Positions 18,800 to 27,982 are shown, counted from the first letter of the stretch. The stretch is 64,000 nt of DNA from Bacteroidota bacterium (GCA_016213405.1 JACRAM010000036.1:1-64000), one strand, 5' to 3'. The notes: generated by a model from the letters alone, not told the origin. Made by a program: numbers and translations.

Positions 18800-20347
18800 A
18801 TGACCGACCAATTAAAACTCCGATGGGTAATGATATTCAGCACGCTGTTTATCCTGCTGAATACTTTTTTCATTGCGAAAGAGATGTATTGGTTCATGAT
18901 TCTTCCTGTTGTGCTTCTTGCCGTGCTCACTGCTTTTATCGCACTGGATATGCTGATGCTGGTAATTGTTTTTCTCACACCTCTCTCCGTCATCCTTCAG
19001 CAATCCGATTTTGGCGTGGCGATTTCTGTTCCAACAGAACCATTGCTTTTCGGGGTTATGGTAATCTACATTATCCGGTTATTTTACGAAGGACAAGTGG
19101 AAAAGAAAATTTTCTTTCATCCGGTTACCATCGCCATCCTTATCAACCTCACATGGATTTTTTTTACCTCGATTACCAGTTCATTGCCTTCCGTGTCGTG
19201 GAAGTTCGTTCTGTCTCGCTTGTGGCTTGTCGTACCTTTTTATTTTGTCGCGCTTCATTTGTTCAAGGAAAAGAAAAATATGCGAAGGCATATCTGGCTT
19301 TACTTGATTTCATTTGCCATCGTTATCATATACACGCTCATTAATCACGCTATGGATAATTTTTCAGAAGCTGCCGCACATATTGCCATGAATCCTTTTT
19401 ATAACGATCATACTTCTTATGGCGCCATGCTTGCCATGTATTTGCCTCCGCTGATATTTTTTGTGTTTGAAGCCCCTTCCCTAAAGGGAGAAAGTGGGAC
19501 GGGGAGAAAGCGAGAAAGTGAGAACTCTGACACTCGCACACTTTCACACTCTCACACTTTCACTTATTCTCCCTTTAGGGATTTAGGGCATGGCGGGGGG
19601 CGAGGTATCAGGTATTTTGCTTTCTTACTTCTCTTAGTTTTCATCACCGGTTTAATTTTTTCTTATACACGCGCGGCATGGCTGAGTCTGATTGGCGCTT
19701 CGGGTGTGCTGGTAATTTATCTTCTGAGAATCCGCCTGATTCCAATTCTTATAATGATAGGAGGATTAGTTGTACTGTTTTTTATTTACCAGCAGGAAAT
19801 AATGATAAATCTTGAATCGGGCAAATATAAAAACACCCGTAACAGAGATATTGAACAGCGGCTTCAATCTATTGCTAACGTTACTACTGATGCTTCCAAC
19901 ACCGAGCGTTTCAACCGTTGGTCTTCGGCAATGCGGATGTTCCGTGAAAAACCATTTTTCGGCTGGGGACCCGGAACCTATCAGTTCCAGTATGCGCCTT
20001 TCCAAATTTCTTCTGAGAAAACACAAATCTCCACCAACTTCGGAGAGAAAGGAAACTCGCACAGTGAATACATTGGTCCGCTCGCTGAATCAGGTGTAAT
20101 CGGAATGCTTTCTGTTCTTGGAATTATTATCACCGCTCTTCTCACTGCCGGAAAATTAATTTATCATTCACCGGATAAAAAGACGCGCGTCTTCGCCATG
20201 GCGATTGTTCTCGGACTGATAACTTACTTTATTCACGGCACGCTGAATAACTTTTTGGATACCGATAAAGCGGCCGCCCCGTTCTGGGGATTTATTGCCA
20301 TGCTGGTGGCGATGGATGTTTCGGAAAAACCAATGGTTAATGACTAA
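18800..20347 (+). CDS. O-antigen ligase / Wzy-type multi-spanning membrane protein
   Basis: The start at ATG 18800 (MTDQLKLRWVMIFSTLF) gives 515 residues and about 10-12 hydrophobic spans. Family marks are FSYTRAAWLSLIGA (the conserved periplasmic loop start), then RFNRWSSAMRMFREKPFFGWGPGTYQFQ and NSHSEYIGPLAESG, with the conserved His. Such proteins ligate or polymerise surface polysaccharide in the inner membrane. About residues 224-270 are a charged, low-complexity insertion encoded by a GC-rich palindromic repeat read in frame (19472-19609). The 3' end overlaps the convergent T9SS gene by 11 bases. Confidence 0.88.
   Translation: MTDQLKLRWVMIFSTLFILLNTFFIAKEMYWFMILPVVLLAVLTAFIALDMLMLVIVFLTPLSVILQQSDFGVAISVPTEPLLFGVMVIYIIRLFYEGQVEKKIFFHPVTIAILINLTWIFFTSITSSLPSVSWKFVLSRLWLVVPFYFVALHLFKEKKNMRRHIWLYLISFAIVIIYTLINHAMDNFSEAAAHIAMNPFYNDHTSYGAMLAMYLPPLIFFVFEAPSLKGESGTGRKRESENSDTRTLSHSHTFTYSPFRDLGHGGGRGIRYFAFLLLLVFITGLIFSYTRAAWLSLIGASGVLVIYLLRIRLIPILIMIGGLVVLFFIYQQEIMINLESGKYKNTRNRDIEQRLQSIANVTTDASNTERFNRWSSAMRMFREKPFFGWGPGTYQFQYAPFQISSEKTQISTNFGEKGNSHSEYIGPLAESGVIGMLSVLGIIITALLTAGKLIYHSPDKKTRVFAMAIVLGLITYFIHGTLNNFLDTDKAAAPFWGFIAMLVAMDVSEKPMVND
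19472..19609. repeat. Palindromic repeat inserted in frame within the O-antigen-ligase-like gene
   Basis: GCCCCTTCCCTAAAGGGA starts the unit and TCTCCCTTTAGGGATTTAGGGC closes it; arms AGAAAGTG and CACTTTC words lie between. It adds about 45 residues, mostly Ser, Thr, His, Arg and Gly, within what should be a membrane-proximal loop, without breaking the frame. Confidence 0.75.
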
Positions 20348-21782
20348 TGACTAATTTCTTTATTGCAACTCCTGCGTTTGTTTTTACCCCGTTGGATAAA
20401 TATCCTACGGGGTGAAGTTGAAGAAAATAAATTCCATTCGGAACAGCAAGATTAAGGATTAAGGATTTAGGGTTAAGGATTTTTTCGGAATACATTTTCT
20501 CTCCCATTACATTGTAAACTTCAATGTTGTTCATCTGCACATTTTCAAATCCGCTCATCTGCACATTGAAAACTCCGTTGCTGGGATTAGGATAAATGAG
20601 AATATTACCATTTGCCGATGAGCTTTCATCAATCGCTGAGTACAAAGTATAATTGCTGTAGTCAATTCTCCAGTAATTTCTTACAGCCATCAGCCATTGC
20701 ACCCAATCTTGTATTATATCCTGTGTAATATTATTATTGGCATCATAAGCAAAGATGTTTTTGTATTCATAGTCGGTAACCCATGCGCTGGTTTGCCATA
20801 CTTCAGATAAGTAGTCAGTATTGTTTGCCTGCGCATCGTAGGTGTAGGTGTCGCGATAATCATTATCCCAGGAAGCGCCATTCCATATCTGTGCAGTATA
20901 ACTTTGGATGAGTGAAGTGTTTAAATCGCCTGTCCATTGATACCAAACAATGTTTATGTATTGAGTGTCAATATCCCAAGTGGTGACATTCCATGAATAA
21001 TCAATAGCAGAAATTATTACTCCGCTGCTGTAAGTTAAGTCCTCTTTCCATGAATTATCCCAACTGCTGGTGGTAGTATTCCAATTCTGACCGATATACT
21101 GTATCAACTGATTATTTACATTATACGTGTCGTTCTCTTTCCATGAATTATCCCAACTGCTGGTGGTAGTATTCCAATTCTGACCGATATATTGAATCGG
21201 ATTGTTGTTTATATCGTAAGCAGAAAGTTGCTGGTAAAAATTATCCCAACTGCTGAGCGAGGTGTTCCAGTTTTGTATTGTTTCCTGAATCAGGTTATTG
21301 TTTGCATCGTAAGAATAATTAGTTCTCGACATATTATCCCAAGCGCTGCCATTCCAGTATTGCCCAAGTAGCTGAGTCAGTTTTGCATTTGCATTGTAAG
21401 TATAAATGGTTTGCCAGAAAAGTCCCGAAGAGGAATAGGTCTCTTCGAGTGTAACATCTCCGTTGATGTTGTAGGATGAAAGAACGCTGTCGTTAAACAT
21501 CCATGAACTGCTGATGGTATCCCATCTTGATTCAATTCTTTTGCCCGGCTGCCAGATGGAGTTGGGAGTGGGAAGAGAAGTTGCCCCTGCCCTAAAGGGA
21601 GAAAGTGAACTGGTGAGAGAGTGGGAAAGTGAGAGAGTGCGCACCTGCACACTTTCTCCTTGTCTCACTTTCTCACTTTTGCTTTGAATTTTCTCAAAGA
21701 AAGGAGAATGTTTTTTTTGCTGTGCGAAAACTAATTGAGAGAATAAAAAAACTGCAAGCGGAAGAAGGAAGAATTTTTTCAT
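20337..21782 (-). CDS. T9SS-sorted protein with tandem YDANNN/NWN repeats
   Basis: The start at ATG 21782 (MKKFFLLPLAVFLFSQLVFAQ) gives 481 residues with a clear signal peptide. About eight degenerate repeats of roughly 30-40 residues carry Y(D/N)xNNxLxQxIxQNWN and SSWDN. Two copies are nearly identical in DNA (about 21050-21100 and 21140-21190). A type A sorting domain ends it (YPNPSNGVFNVQMSG, NGIYFLQL). Residues about 30-62 come from an in-frame palindromic repeat (21583-21680). The repeat type recalls RHS/YD-like extracellular proteins; the ligand is unknown. Confidence 0.8.
   Translation of the reverse strand: MKKFFLLPLAVFLFSQLVFAQQKKHSPFFEKIQSKSEKVRQGESVQVRTLSLSHSLTSSLSPFRAGATSLPTPNSIWQPGKRIESRWDTISSSWMFNDSVLSSYNINGDVTLEETYSSSGLFWQTIYTYNANAKLTQLLGQYWNGSAWDNMSRTNYSYDANNNLIQETIQNWNTSLSSWDNFYQQLSAYDINNNPIQYIGQNWNTTTSSWDNSWKENDTYNVNNQLIQYIGQNWNTTTSSWDNSWKEDLTYSSGVIISAIDYSWNVTTWDIDTQYINIVWYQWTGDLNTSLIQSYTAQIWNGASWDNDYRDTYTYDAQANNTDYLSEVWQTSAWVTDYEYKNIFAYDANNNITQDIIQDWVQWLMAVRNYWRIDYSNYTLYSAIDESSSANGNILIYPNPSNGVFNVQMSGFENVQMNNIEVYNVMGEKMYSEKILNPKSLILNLAVPNGIYFLQLHPVGYLSNGVKTNAGVAIKKLVISH
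21583..21680. repeat. Palindromic repeat inserted in frame near the N-terminus of a T9SS protein
   Basis: The 18 bases at 21583-21600 are identical to 12639-12656, and CCCTAAAGGGAGAAAGTG at 21590-21607 is identical to 19479-19496. The unit encodes a Ser/Arg/Thr-rich linker just after the signal peptide. Confidence 0.7.
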
Positions 21783-22024
21783 GCTAGTTGAGTTAAGATG
21801 AAACAAAGGTAAAAAGTTTTAAGGTTCTTTACTTTTCCCTCTGATTATTTTTGTAATCTTTTCCGAAACATTTATTTGAAACCAATGCTCTGATCCTTCA
21901 ATATCTTTTATTTTTATTTGTGGTCATTGCGGTTACAGCCAGATATAATTATAAATAAAACCGCACTCCATTTCCCCACTCCGCCCACTTTTTGAACAAC
22001 ATGAGAAACCAAAACCTAAAAACA

Positions 22025-22059
22025 AAAGCGCCAGTTTCTACTATGAAACTAGCGCCTTT
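22025..22059 (-). terminator. Terminator downstream of a tRNA-Phe remnant
   Basis: AAAGCGCCAGTTTC and GAAACTAGCGCCTTT pair with one internal mismatch around a six-base loop. On the minus strand the stem is followed by TTTTGTTTTT. It is the natural terminator of the tRNA whose 3' part lies at 22070-22112. Confidence 0.7.
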
Positions 22060-22069
22060 ATTTTACCTG

Positions 22070-22112
22070 TGGCATCTACTGGAGTTGAACCAGTGACACA
22101 CGGATTTTCAGC
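22070..22112 (-). other. 3' fragment of tRNA-Phe (GAA), probable attachment site
   Basis: On the minus strand the sequence runs from the anticodon loop (CTGAAAATCC, anticodon GAA) through the variable loop and a perfect T-arm (ACTGG TTCAACT CCAGT) to the acceptor 3' strand (AGATGCCA). The 5' half is absent: upstream bases do not form a D-arm. A 3' half kept next to its own terminator is what a tRNA-targeting tyrosine recombinase leaves at the far end of an integrated island. The island would then extend rightwards, with the restored tRNA at its other end. No integrase is seen in the window. Confidence 0.7.
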
Positions 22113-22236
22113 CTGTCATTGGTCAGCAAATGCCGATTATTTTTAAATATCTCGCTGCAAATATACACATCCCACTCCATATACATGCATTTTCCCCACT
22201 CAATTCCCCACTCCGTTCCCCACTTCCTTTTGAGTT

Positions 22237-22962
22237 TTATTTTGGTCGGAATATTGGGCTTATTTGTTTCACTAAAAGACGACCTTCTCCCTCTATTGGC
22301 TTGGCAAATGTTTCTTTCAGGCATTCTATAATCTTATATTTCTGCAAACGCTTTAAAAGATTAATGTCTGCAAATTCGTACCAAGGTTCTGTAGTACTGT
22401 ATTCTTCTCCGTTATGTTTCACCTTTACATTTCTGGGCTTAAAAAGCTTCTTTGGTGGCAAAACATCTTTGTTATCGCTGATCAGAAAAAGTTGAAGATG
22501 TAATTTTTCCTTTTCATCTTTGATAATACGGGACTTCAAAATAGATTGCTTAATATACTTATTTAAATCTGCACCTTTAATATTGAAATACGAAGCAAGT
22601 TCATGTTTTGAATACCAACTTTGCTCGTTTTTTGCAACTGACCCAGGTATTACTTTTGCGTTAATTGCTTTTTGGCAAGTCATACATTTTAATCCATATT
22701 TATCAAACCATGAATTCCCTTCTGGAGCAGAGCCGCCACATATTTGACAAGAATAACCTTTGCGATCAAAAGAGAAACCTTTGGGATTTTCCTTAAGTAA
22801 TTCTTGTCTTCTCTGTTCTTCCATTCCTACCTCGACCATAATGTGCGCTAATCGCTCAATATCCCACATGGCATTTTTCGCTTCCTCCCACGTAAATTCC
22901 CGACCATGATCTTTTTCGAGAATATTTTTTATGTTTTTAATCTTTTCTTCTGAAAATTCCAT
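22237..22962 (-). CDS. Hypothetical zinc-ribbon protein
   Basis: The 241-residue protein was not matched to a named family. Residues about 68-98 hold two CxxC pairs (CQICGG and CMTCQK), suggesting a zinc ribbon. A possible helix-turn-helix lies around WYSKHELASYFNIKGADLNKYI. The C-terminal part is basic and mixed alpha/beta. The ribbon and HTH point to nucleic-acid binding, but this is inference. It is the first gene inside the tRNA-Phe-associated region. Confidence 0.6.
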   Translation of the reverse strand: MEFSEEKIKNIKNILEKDHGREFTWEEAKNAMWDIERLAHIMVEVGMEEQRRQELLKENPKGFSFDRKGYSCQICGGSAPEGNSWFDKYGLKCMTCQKAINAKVIPGSVAKNEQSWYSKHELASYFNIKGADLNKYIKQSILKSRIIKDEKEKLHLQLFLISDNKDVLPPKKLFKPRNVKVKHNGEEYSTTEPWYEFADINLLKRLQKYKIIECLKETFAKPIEGEGRLLVKQISPIFRPK

Positions 22963-23068
22963 ACTAATTTATTTTATTGGAGTTAGAAAAAATAATGCGC
23001 CATTATATAAAATAAAGTATTCTCTTGTCAAAAAAATATGGATATTATGGTGTTCCATTCGGTTCATT

Positions 23069-23848
23069 CTATTTGCCAGCTAATAAACTTGCGATAAGTT
23101 GTATCATCAACTCTTTTTCATTTGGATTGCTTTGCGCCACGAGCAATGCTACTGCTACTAAAGCATTATCATTTATTTTTAACTCGCCATTGGATTTAAA
23201 ACGATATTTGTTTTTTTCAAGGAACCAAATAAATAAAAATGCTCCGATTCGTTTATTTCCATCAGAGAATGGGTGGTTTTTAATAATGAAATATAAAAGG
23301 TGCGCTGCTTGTTCTTCGATAGAGCGATATAAATATTCTCCGTTAAAACTTTGTACGATATTTCCTAAAATCCCTTTGAAACTATCGTCCTTTTGATTAG
23401 CAAATAAAGATGAGGTTTCCTTTTTTGTAAAGAGATATTTTTTCAATTCTGCAATGGCAGTAACAGCATCATTGTAATTTATTTCATATGTGACATTGCC
23501 GTTGGTTTCTGCCTGTAAATTATTGCTGTCATATCGCTGAAGTAAATTAAAGCTTTTAGCATAATCAGAAATAACATCGTACAATTCTTTGTCTTCACTT
23601 GATGGTCTTTGCTGAATGGATTCAAAATATTCTTTATCCCCATCATCGCCTGAAAGCCACCATTCAAGATTTTTCGCTCGCTGAGCAAGAACTCGCAATT
23701 CCTTTTGTAAAGAAGTTATTTCATTAACTACTATTTTTCTCTGCTGCTCGGTAAGGTCGTTATTATTAAATTCTATTTTCTTTGCTTCTATTTCTTCAGC
23801 AAGCCATTCTAATTTTTGATATCCGTATTCTAAACTTCCCCCGCTCAT
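23069..23848 (-). CDS. Fic/DOC family protein
   Basis: Fic enzymes transfer AMP or another phosphate-containing group to target hydroxyls. The 259-residue protein has a coiled-coil N-terminal half (about 1-70) and a Fic core. The catalytic motif HPFSDGNKRIGAFLF (about residues 193-207) is a full HPFxxGNKR match, preceded by an SIEEQAAHLLYFIIKN helix. I did not find an obvious inhibitory (S/T)xxxE(G/N) motif or a separate antitoxin gene. The arrangement resembles the stand-alone Fic proteins found in bacterial accessory islands near restriction or defence genes. Confidence 0.88.
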   Translation of the reverse strand: MSGGSLEYGYQKLEWLAEEIEAKKIEFNNNDLTEQQRKIVVNEITSLQKELRVLAQRAKNLEWWLSGDDGDKEYFESIQQRPSSEDKELYDVISDYAKSFNLLQRYDSNNLQAETNGNVTYEINYNDAVTAIAELKKYLFTKKETSSLFANQKDDSFKGILGNIVQSFNGEYLYRSIEEQAAHLLYFIIKNHPFSDGNKRIGAFLFIWFLEKNKYRFKSNGELKINDNALVAVALLVAQSNPNEKELMIQLIASLLAGK

Positions 23849-24199
23849 ATTTTATTTTTTTTAATCATGTTCCTGCTAAGAGCTTTTCTGATGATTTTTC
23901 TAATGAGCGTAAAAGTATTGAATTTTTATGACTGCTTTTTATTTCTAAATCTCGCCATTTTGGCGAGATAATGGCGAGATAAAGATTGATAGGTTCTCAG
24001 CTTATTACTTATTACTGTTTTTTCTATCCCGACACTTATCGCGACACAATGTCGCGATTAAAAGTTTCGGTTTCGTGACAACATTATTATCACGAAGTTA
24101 TTTTCCGCATAGACACAATGTCCATGCAGATGTCCATGCACCGTTCTCAAGTATGTAATCATCATGGACATTTTGTCCATGAGAATGTCCATGAAGTAG
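23849..24199. promoter_or_regulatory. Intergenic cluster of 21-bp perfect palindromes
   Basis: This 351-base gap has no gene but three different perfect palindromes of the same geometry (9-bp arm, 3-base spacer, 9-bp arm). They are ATCTCGCCA-TTT-arm at 23949-23969, ATCGCGACA-CAA-arm at 24038-24058 and TCATGGACA-TTT-arm at 24162-24182. Extra half-sites lie nearby (TGGCGAGAT at 23972-23980; TGTCCATG three more times between 24117 and 24193). A looser TTTCGTGA/TCACGAA pair lies at about 24070-24096. They could be operators or a REP-like array. Confidence 0.6.
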
Positions 24200-25261
24200 T
24201 TAGGGTTTAAGCAATGAAGTAGCATGATACCAGTAAAAGAAAGCCTCCGGGTTGGATTTTTTGAGCTTGTTTAGTTTCGTATTAAATGGGGATGCAATTA
24301 TAATTTCAGTAATATCTGCTGGCGAACCGTAACGTTTGATCTCTGCTATATCCTTCTTGATTAGAACCGACAGGTATGCTGCTTTTGATGCATGGGTTAT
24401 CGCCTTTTCAATATGAAAGTTTTCCGAAATAATAAAGTTCACTATGTTTTGAATTCCCGTTTGCAGTTCGGAAAAATTTCCTTGCCCATCCTGCCCGCGC
24501 AGACTCAGGCATAAGGAGGTTTGATAAATATCTTCAAGAATGGATTCGTGTGTAAGTTCAGTAAGCTCACGATAGGCAAGTTCTGTTTTCCCGATTTGAT
24601 TAAAAATACTTTTTACACTTGCCATATTGTTTATCTGATCAAACAAATTGCCTATGTCATACAACTGCTTTATGATTTCAATTTCTTTTTCTGAATTATA
24701 TCTTACCCCGGTTGTATTAGGAGCATAAGCCGTCAACTTGTCTCCAAGAATCGCTTCTTCAGCAGGGATTCTTGTGGTTAATTTTTTGCCATCGGTTTTA
24801 ATGAATGGCGATTTTATTTCTGTTTCCTTGAGCAATTTGCCATAAGGATTTTTTTCAAATAGAATATCAAGAAGTACATACTCTTCCTTTGCGCGGGTAT
24901 TTGTCACCGGAGAATAGAAGAATTTGTAATGCGCTTTGCTGATTTTTGATTTGGTTTTTCTTTCCTGCTCTTTGAATCCGGTAAATTCTTTTTCCTTAAT
25001 AAGTTTCTCAAATAATTTTTCAAGGTTTTCCGGCTTCTTATCCATGATAATATCAATGTCAATCGATAATCTTTTTATCTCAGGAAGCAATAACATTAAT
25101 GCAGTACCTCCTTTGAAAATAAAATCAAGCCCGGATTCTTTTAATCCTTCCAATAATGTTAACGCGCGAATTACTTTCTCTACAAGAATTTCGTCAGCAT
25201 TATTATGCGCTTTTGCGACTTTTTTAATCCAATTGGACGTATGGCTTTCTTTATGTATCAT
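24200..25261 (-). CDS. Nucleotidyltransferase AbiEii/AbiGii-type toxin
   Basis: AbiEii proteins are the toxins of type IV toxin-antitoxin or abortive-infection systems and transfer nucleotides to tRNA. The 353-residue protein has FIFKGGTALMLLLPEIKR with LSIDIDIIMD (about residues 43-73), the GGTAL...DxD nucleotidyltransferase signature of the DUF1814 group. A later PAEEAILGDKLTAYAPNTTG segment is also typical. It lies 18 bases downstream of its putative antitoxin in the same direction. Confidence 0.88.
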   Translation of the reverse strand: MIHKESHTSNWIKKVAKAHNNADEILVEKVIRALTLLEGLKESGLDFIFKGGTALMLLLPEIKRLSIDIDIIMDKKPENLEKLFEKLIKEKEFTGFKEQERKTKSKISKAHYKFFYSPVTNTRAKEEYVLLDILFEKNPYGKLLKETEIKSPFIKTDGKKLTTRIPAEEAILGDKLTAYAPNTTGVRYNSEKEIEIIKQLYDIGNLFDQINNMASVKSIFNQIGKTELAYRELTELTHESILEDIYQTSLCLSLRGQDGQGNFSELQTGIQNIVNFIISENFHIEKAITHASKAAYLSVLIKKDIAEIKRYGSPADITEIIIASPFNTKLNKLKKSNPEAFFYWYHATSLLKP

Positions 25262-25279
25262 TCTTATATTCGAAAAGGT

Positions 25280-26023
25280 TTAGTGAATCACCCCTAATTT
25301 CAGGTGTTGAATATAGGCATCTATTTCTTCTTGCTTCCCTCGCCTGAATGCGTAACGATGGAGTGTGCTGAGGTTTACGGTATATTTCTCAAATGCATTC
25401 TCGAAAATATTTTGCATTTCCTTCCCTTGAAAAGTTGAATATATCACCTTATCACAATAAATATCTACCAGTATTTTTTCGATAGCCGGGCTCATTACCT
25501 CATAAATATCCTGTATGGGAGATTCCGAGATAAGATTTTTTACAATTATTGATTCCCTTTTCCCCGCTATATAATTATGAAATATTTCTGCTCCGGGATT
25601 CAGATAAACATTTTTGTATTTTTCTTTTATGAAATAGAAAACGGATTCCGATGCATCTTTATCAACCTCCACTATCAGATTAAATATCCCCGGCTGATGA
25701 ACCATAAACTCGTTAAGAGTTGAAGTATGCCAAATGCATGTACTGGCATAAGGAAATTTTTCATGTATAGTAGTGTAAATCTTTTTTGTCAGAGGAGTGA
25801 TGGTGGGAATAAAAATAGTTTCCTGACCTAAACGGTACATGCCTTGCCCAATTCTATGCAACACTCCCATTTTTACAAGGCGGTAAACTCTCGAACGGAG
25901 TGTTTCATCAGGAACATGAAGTTCGTAATGCACATAAAACCTCCTTACCTCTGCCGCAGTAAAATGATTAGCTCCGGTAAACGCCTGTTTTAATAGTGTT
26001 ATTTTAAGCGGATCCTGTGTCAT
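25280..26023 (-). CDS. AbiEi-like antitoxin / transcriptional regulator
   Basis: The start at ATG 26023 (MTQDPLKITLLKQAF) gives 247 residues; the longer frame runs back through the promoter. The N-terminal winged helix-turn-helix (about 10-60: HFTAAEVRRFYVHY, TLRSRVYRLVKMGVLHRIGQGMYRLG) is typical of AbiEi-type antitoxins, which repress their own operon and neutralise AbiEii. The remaining domain matches DUF6577-type AbiEi relatives by appearance only. The gene precedes abiEii in the standard order, and perfect palindromes overlap its promoter. Confidence 0.8.
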   Translation of the reverse strand: MTQDPLKITLLKQAFTGANHFTAAEVRRFYVHYELHVPDETLRSRVYRLVKMGVLHRIGQGMYRLGQETIFIPTITPLTKKIYTTIHEKFPYASTCIWHTSTLNEFMVHQPGIFNLIVEVDKDASESVFYFIKEKYKNVYLNPGAEIFHNYIAGKRESIIVKNLISESPIQDIYEVMSPAIEKILVDIYCDKVIYSTFQGKEMQNIFENAFEKYTVNLSTLHRYAFRRGKQEEIDAYIQHLKLGVIH

Positions 26024-26044
26024 GGTACTAATTTTTAGTAAATA

Positions 26045-26052
26045 CAAAGATA
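26045..26052 (-). promoter_or_regulatory. -7 promoter box of the AbiE operon
   Basis: TATCTTTG on the minus strand matches TAnnTTTG exactly, 22 bases before ATG 26023. It overlaps the edge of the long palindrome at 26050-26097. Confidence 0.7.
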
Positions 26053-26186
26053 TAAAACAATCGGCAATAAACAATAATATTGCCGATTGTTTTATATTAT
26101 GAAATTGATATATTTTATAATACATTGATATTTAATGTATTATAAACAAATTAAACATTCGGCAATATATGTATAAATTGCCGAAT
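26050..26186. promoter_or_regulatory. Operator region with three palindromes upstream of the AbiE operon
   Basis: A perfect inverted repeat has 20-bp arms (26050-26069 and 26078-26097, core CAATCGGCAATA) and an eight-base spacer. A second, TAATACATT/AATGTATTA, lies at 26118-26142. A third, ATTCGGCAAT/ATTGCCGAAT, lies at 26157-26186 and repeats the CGGCAAT half-site of the first. The position over the -7 box suggests cooperative autorepression by the AbiEi-like protein. Confidence 0.75.
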
Positions 26187-26381
26187 ATTTCATTCATTAT
26201 AAATGCAATGTGTCATAACGCACGCACGATACCTGTATGTGTCGAAAAAATATGCGGGCATATAGCCGCTCCTGCTTCCTTCTCTCCCACCGGGAAGCAC
26301 AAACATCTTCACGGCAATGAAAGAGGGATTTGAAAAGAGTAAGATTTTGAGTTGAAGACATTCAAAGATTGAATAACTCCG

Positions 26382-26885
26382 CTACTTTTCAAAAAACATA
26401 TAATAATATTCTGATAAATCATCGTGAAATCCCCATCCGATGCCGCTTGTGTCGTCCATTATTTCTTTGCATCGCTGTTTAAAATGATTTTGAAGTCCAC
26501 TTTTCTGAATAAATGCACCTGCATCGTGAAACATTCCTGATACGCTGTTGTAAAACGGCTCGTTTATATCTCCATAATTATTTGTGTATTCAACGCCACA
26601 TTCCACATACCGTAGCATCACATCAGCCAATCTTTCTTCAGGAGGTGATAATTTTTTAAAACCGTTCACTTCGCTGCGCGCTTCTCTTAGCCGCGGGTCC
26701 TGCCCGAATGGCGGATTGAACAACTTGTGTATTTTTTTCTTCACTTTATCCGCTTGAGCGTTGCTTTGCGGGTTTAAAGTAAATTCATAATAGGTTTTTA
26801 CTTCGGGATATTTTTTATTCAGTTCCAGTATTTGCTCAATGAGTTGTTCTTTACTGAACTGCTGAAGGTATTTTTTTAATGACAT
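26382..26885 (-). CDS. Hypothetical protein, 167 residues
   Basis: No family was recognised. The N-terminus KYLQQFSKEQLIEQILELNKKYPEVKTYYEF resembles the alpha-helical start of DUF6155-type proteins. The rest is alpha-helical and acidic (PPEERLADVMLRYVECGVEYTN). It lies 24 bases after the SEC-C gene in the same direction, so the two are probably cotranscribed. The upstream side (26126-26381) holds only the AbiE operators and no gene. Confidence 0.6.
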   Translation of the reverse strand: MSLKKYLQQFSKEQLIEQILELNKKYPEVKTYYEFTLNPQSNAQADKVKKKIHKLFNPPFGQDPRLREARSEVNGFKKLSPPEERLADVMLRYVECGVEYTNNYGDINEPFYNSVSGMFHDAGAFIQKSGLQNHFKQRCKEIMDDTSGIGWGFHDDLSEYYYMFFEK

Positions 26886-26909
26886 GGCTAAAATTTAAGG
26901 CGTATAATG

Positions 26910-27968
26910 TCATTTCCCGTGACACTTTTTGTATTTTATTCCGCTGCCGCAAAAACAACGGTCGTTTCTTCCAAGTTTCTGTTCGCTTCTTTGAATAGGA
27001 ACTGGCTGAGTTATTTCCTCGTAGTCGTCATATTCATTTTCATCGTTGTATGATTCATCGCTGTCATTATCACGATTATCTTTCTCAATTCTTTTCAATA
27101 TATCTCCGTATGCCTGTTCAATAGTTTCAATTTCTCTTTTAGCATGGCTGCGGGTACGATTTATTTCCTTTTGCACCTCTTCATAGTCACCCGCATAATT
27201 TTTATTGGCTATATTGTCATCCAGCATTTGCTTAATCAACGGTAGTAATTCTGTTGCCTGCAAATCGAGGCAGACACCAATCAGTGAGCCGTTCATATCA
27301 GAATCAATCAGATTTTCTATTTGGCGATTGTCAATATAGAATTGGATCAACTTACGCACCCAATCAACCGCATCCTGTTTCGGAATCATTTCATGCAGCG
27401 CAAGTTGGTTTACCGCTTCATGCACGGCAGTTCTTGCCCATGTATAGCGTCCTGTTTCTTTCATAAAAGAGTTGAGGCGTTCCAGATTATTGCTTCCGCA
27501 TAAAGCAACTACCGACCAGATATCTTCGGTTAACATATCGCCTAACCAGTATTCCAGAAACTCCTCGCTTTGGCTGAGAAAATCCAATACCACCTCCAAC
27601 GATTCGTTTGCTTTCAGTTCGCGCAGGAGGAACAAAGTGTGAAGGGCAAACCAGTTGTGTTTATCTTCCCAGTCGCTTTTGCTGAAAAGATGATAGCGGG
27701 CAATACCGTCATACACCACCGCATTCAAATCTTTTAAAAGCGTTTCGCGGGGCAATGCTTTTATTTCTTCTATGTATTGCAAGGGGATTTCATATCCGTA
27801 TTCGTATAGATATTTTATTTGCGGATGAATGAAAACAGGCGGCTCTGTGGTTTCTTCAACAACTTTTTTTGGCGTAACCGTTACACTTATGCGATTTCTG
27901 TTTTCTTCTGCCCAACGCTCCGTGAAGTTCATCATGTTGCGCTGCATTTGGTCTAATGTAAGATTCAT
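26910..27968 (-). CDS. DUF1186-like protein with C-terminal SEC-C motif
   Basis: The 352-residue protein has a helical repeat-like region (about 40-260: [40 protein letters not shown]), which resembles DUF1186. An acidic linker follows. The C-terminus [20 protein letters not shown] is a complete SEC-C zinc-binding motif, as at the end of SecA. SEC-C proteins outside SecA are of varied or unknown function; some bind ribosomes or protein partners. Possible operon with the flanking small genes. Confidence 0.75.
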   Translation of the reverse strand: MNLTLDQMQRNMMNFTERWAEENRNRISVTVTPKKVVEETTEPPVFIHPQIKYLYEYGYEIPLQYIEEIKALPRETLLKDLNAVVYDGIARYHLFSKSDWEDKHNWFALHTLFLLRELKANESLEVVLDFLSQSEEFLEYWLGDMLTEDIWSVVALCGSNNLERLNSFMKETGRYTWARTAVHEAVNQLALHEMIPKQDAVDWVRKLIQFYIDNRQIENLIDSDMNGSLIGVCLDLQATELLPLIKQMLDDNIANKNYAGDYEEVQKEINRTRSHAKREIETIEQAYGDILKRIEKDNRDNDSDESYNDENEYDDYEEITQPVPIQRSEQKLGRNDRCFCGSGIKYKKCHGK

Positions 27969-27982
27969 GCGGATAATTATTT

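Noticed and set aside
22070-22112. Functional tRNA-Phe gene
   Set aside because: Only the 3' half from the anticodon loop is present. Upstream sequence has no D-arm or 5' acceptor strand.
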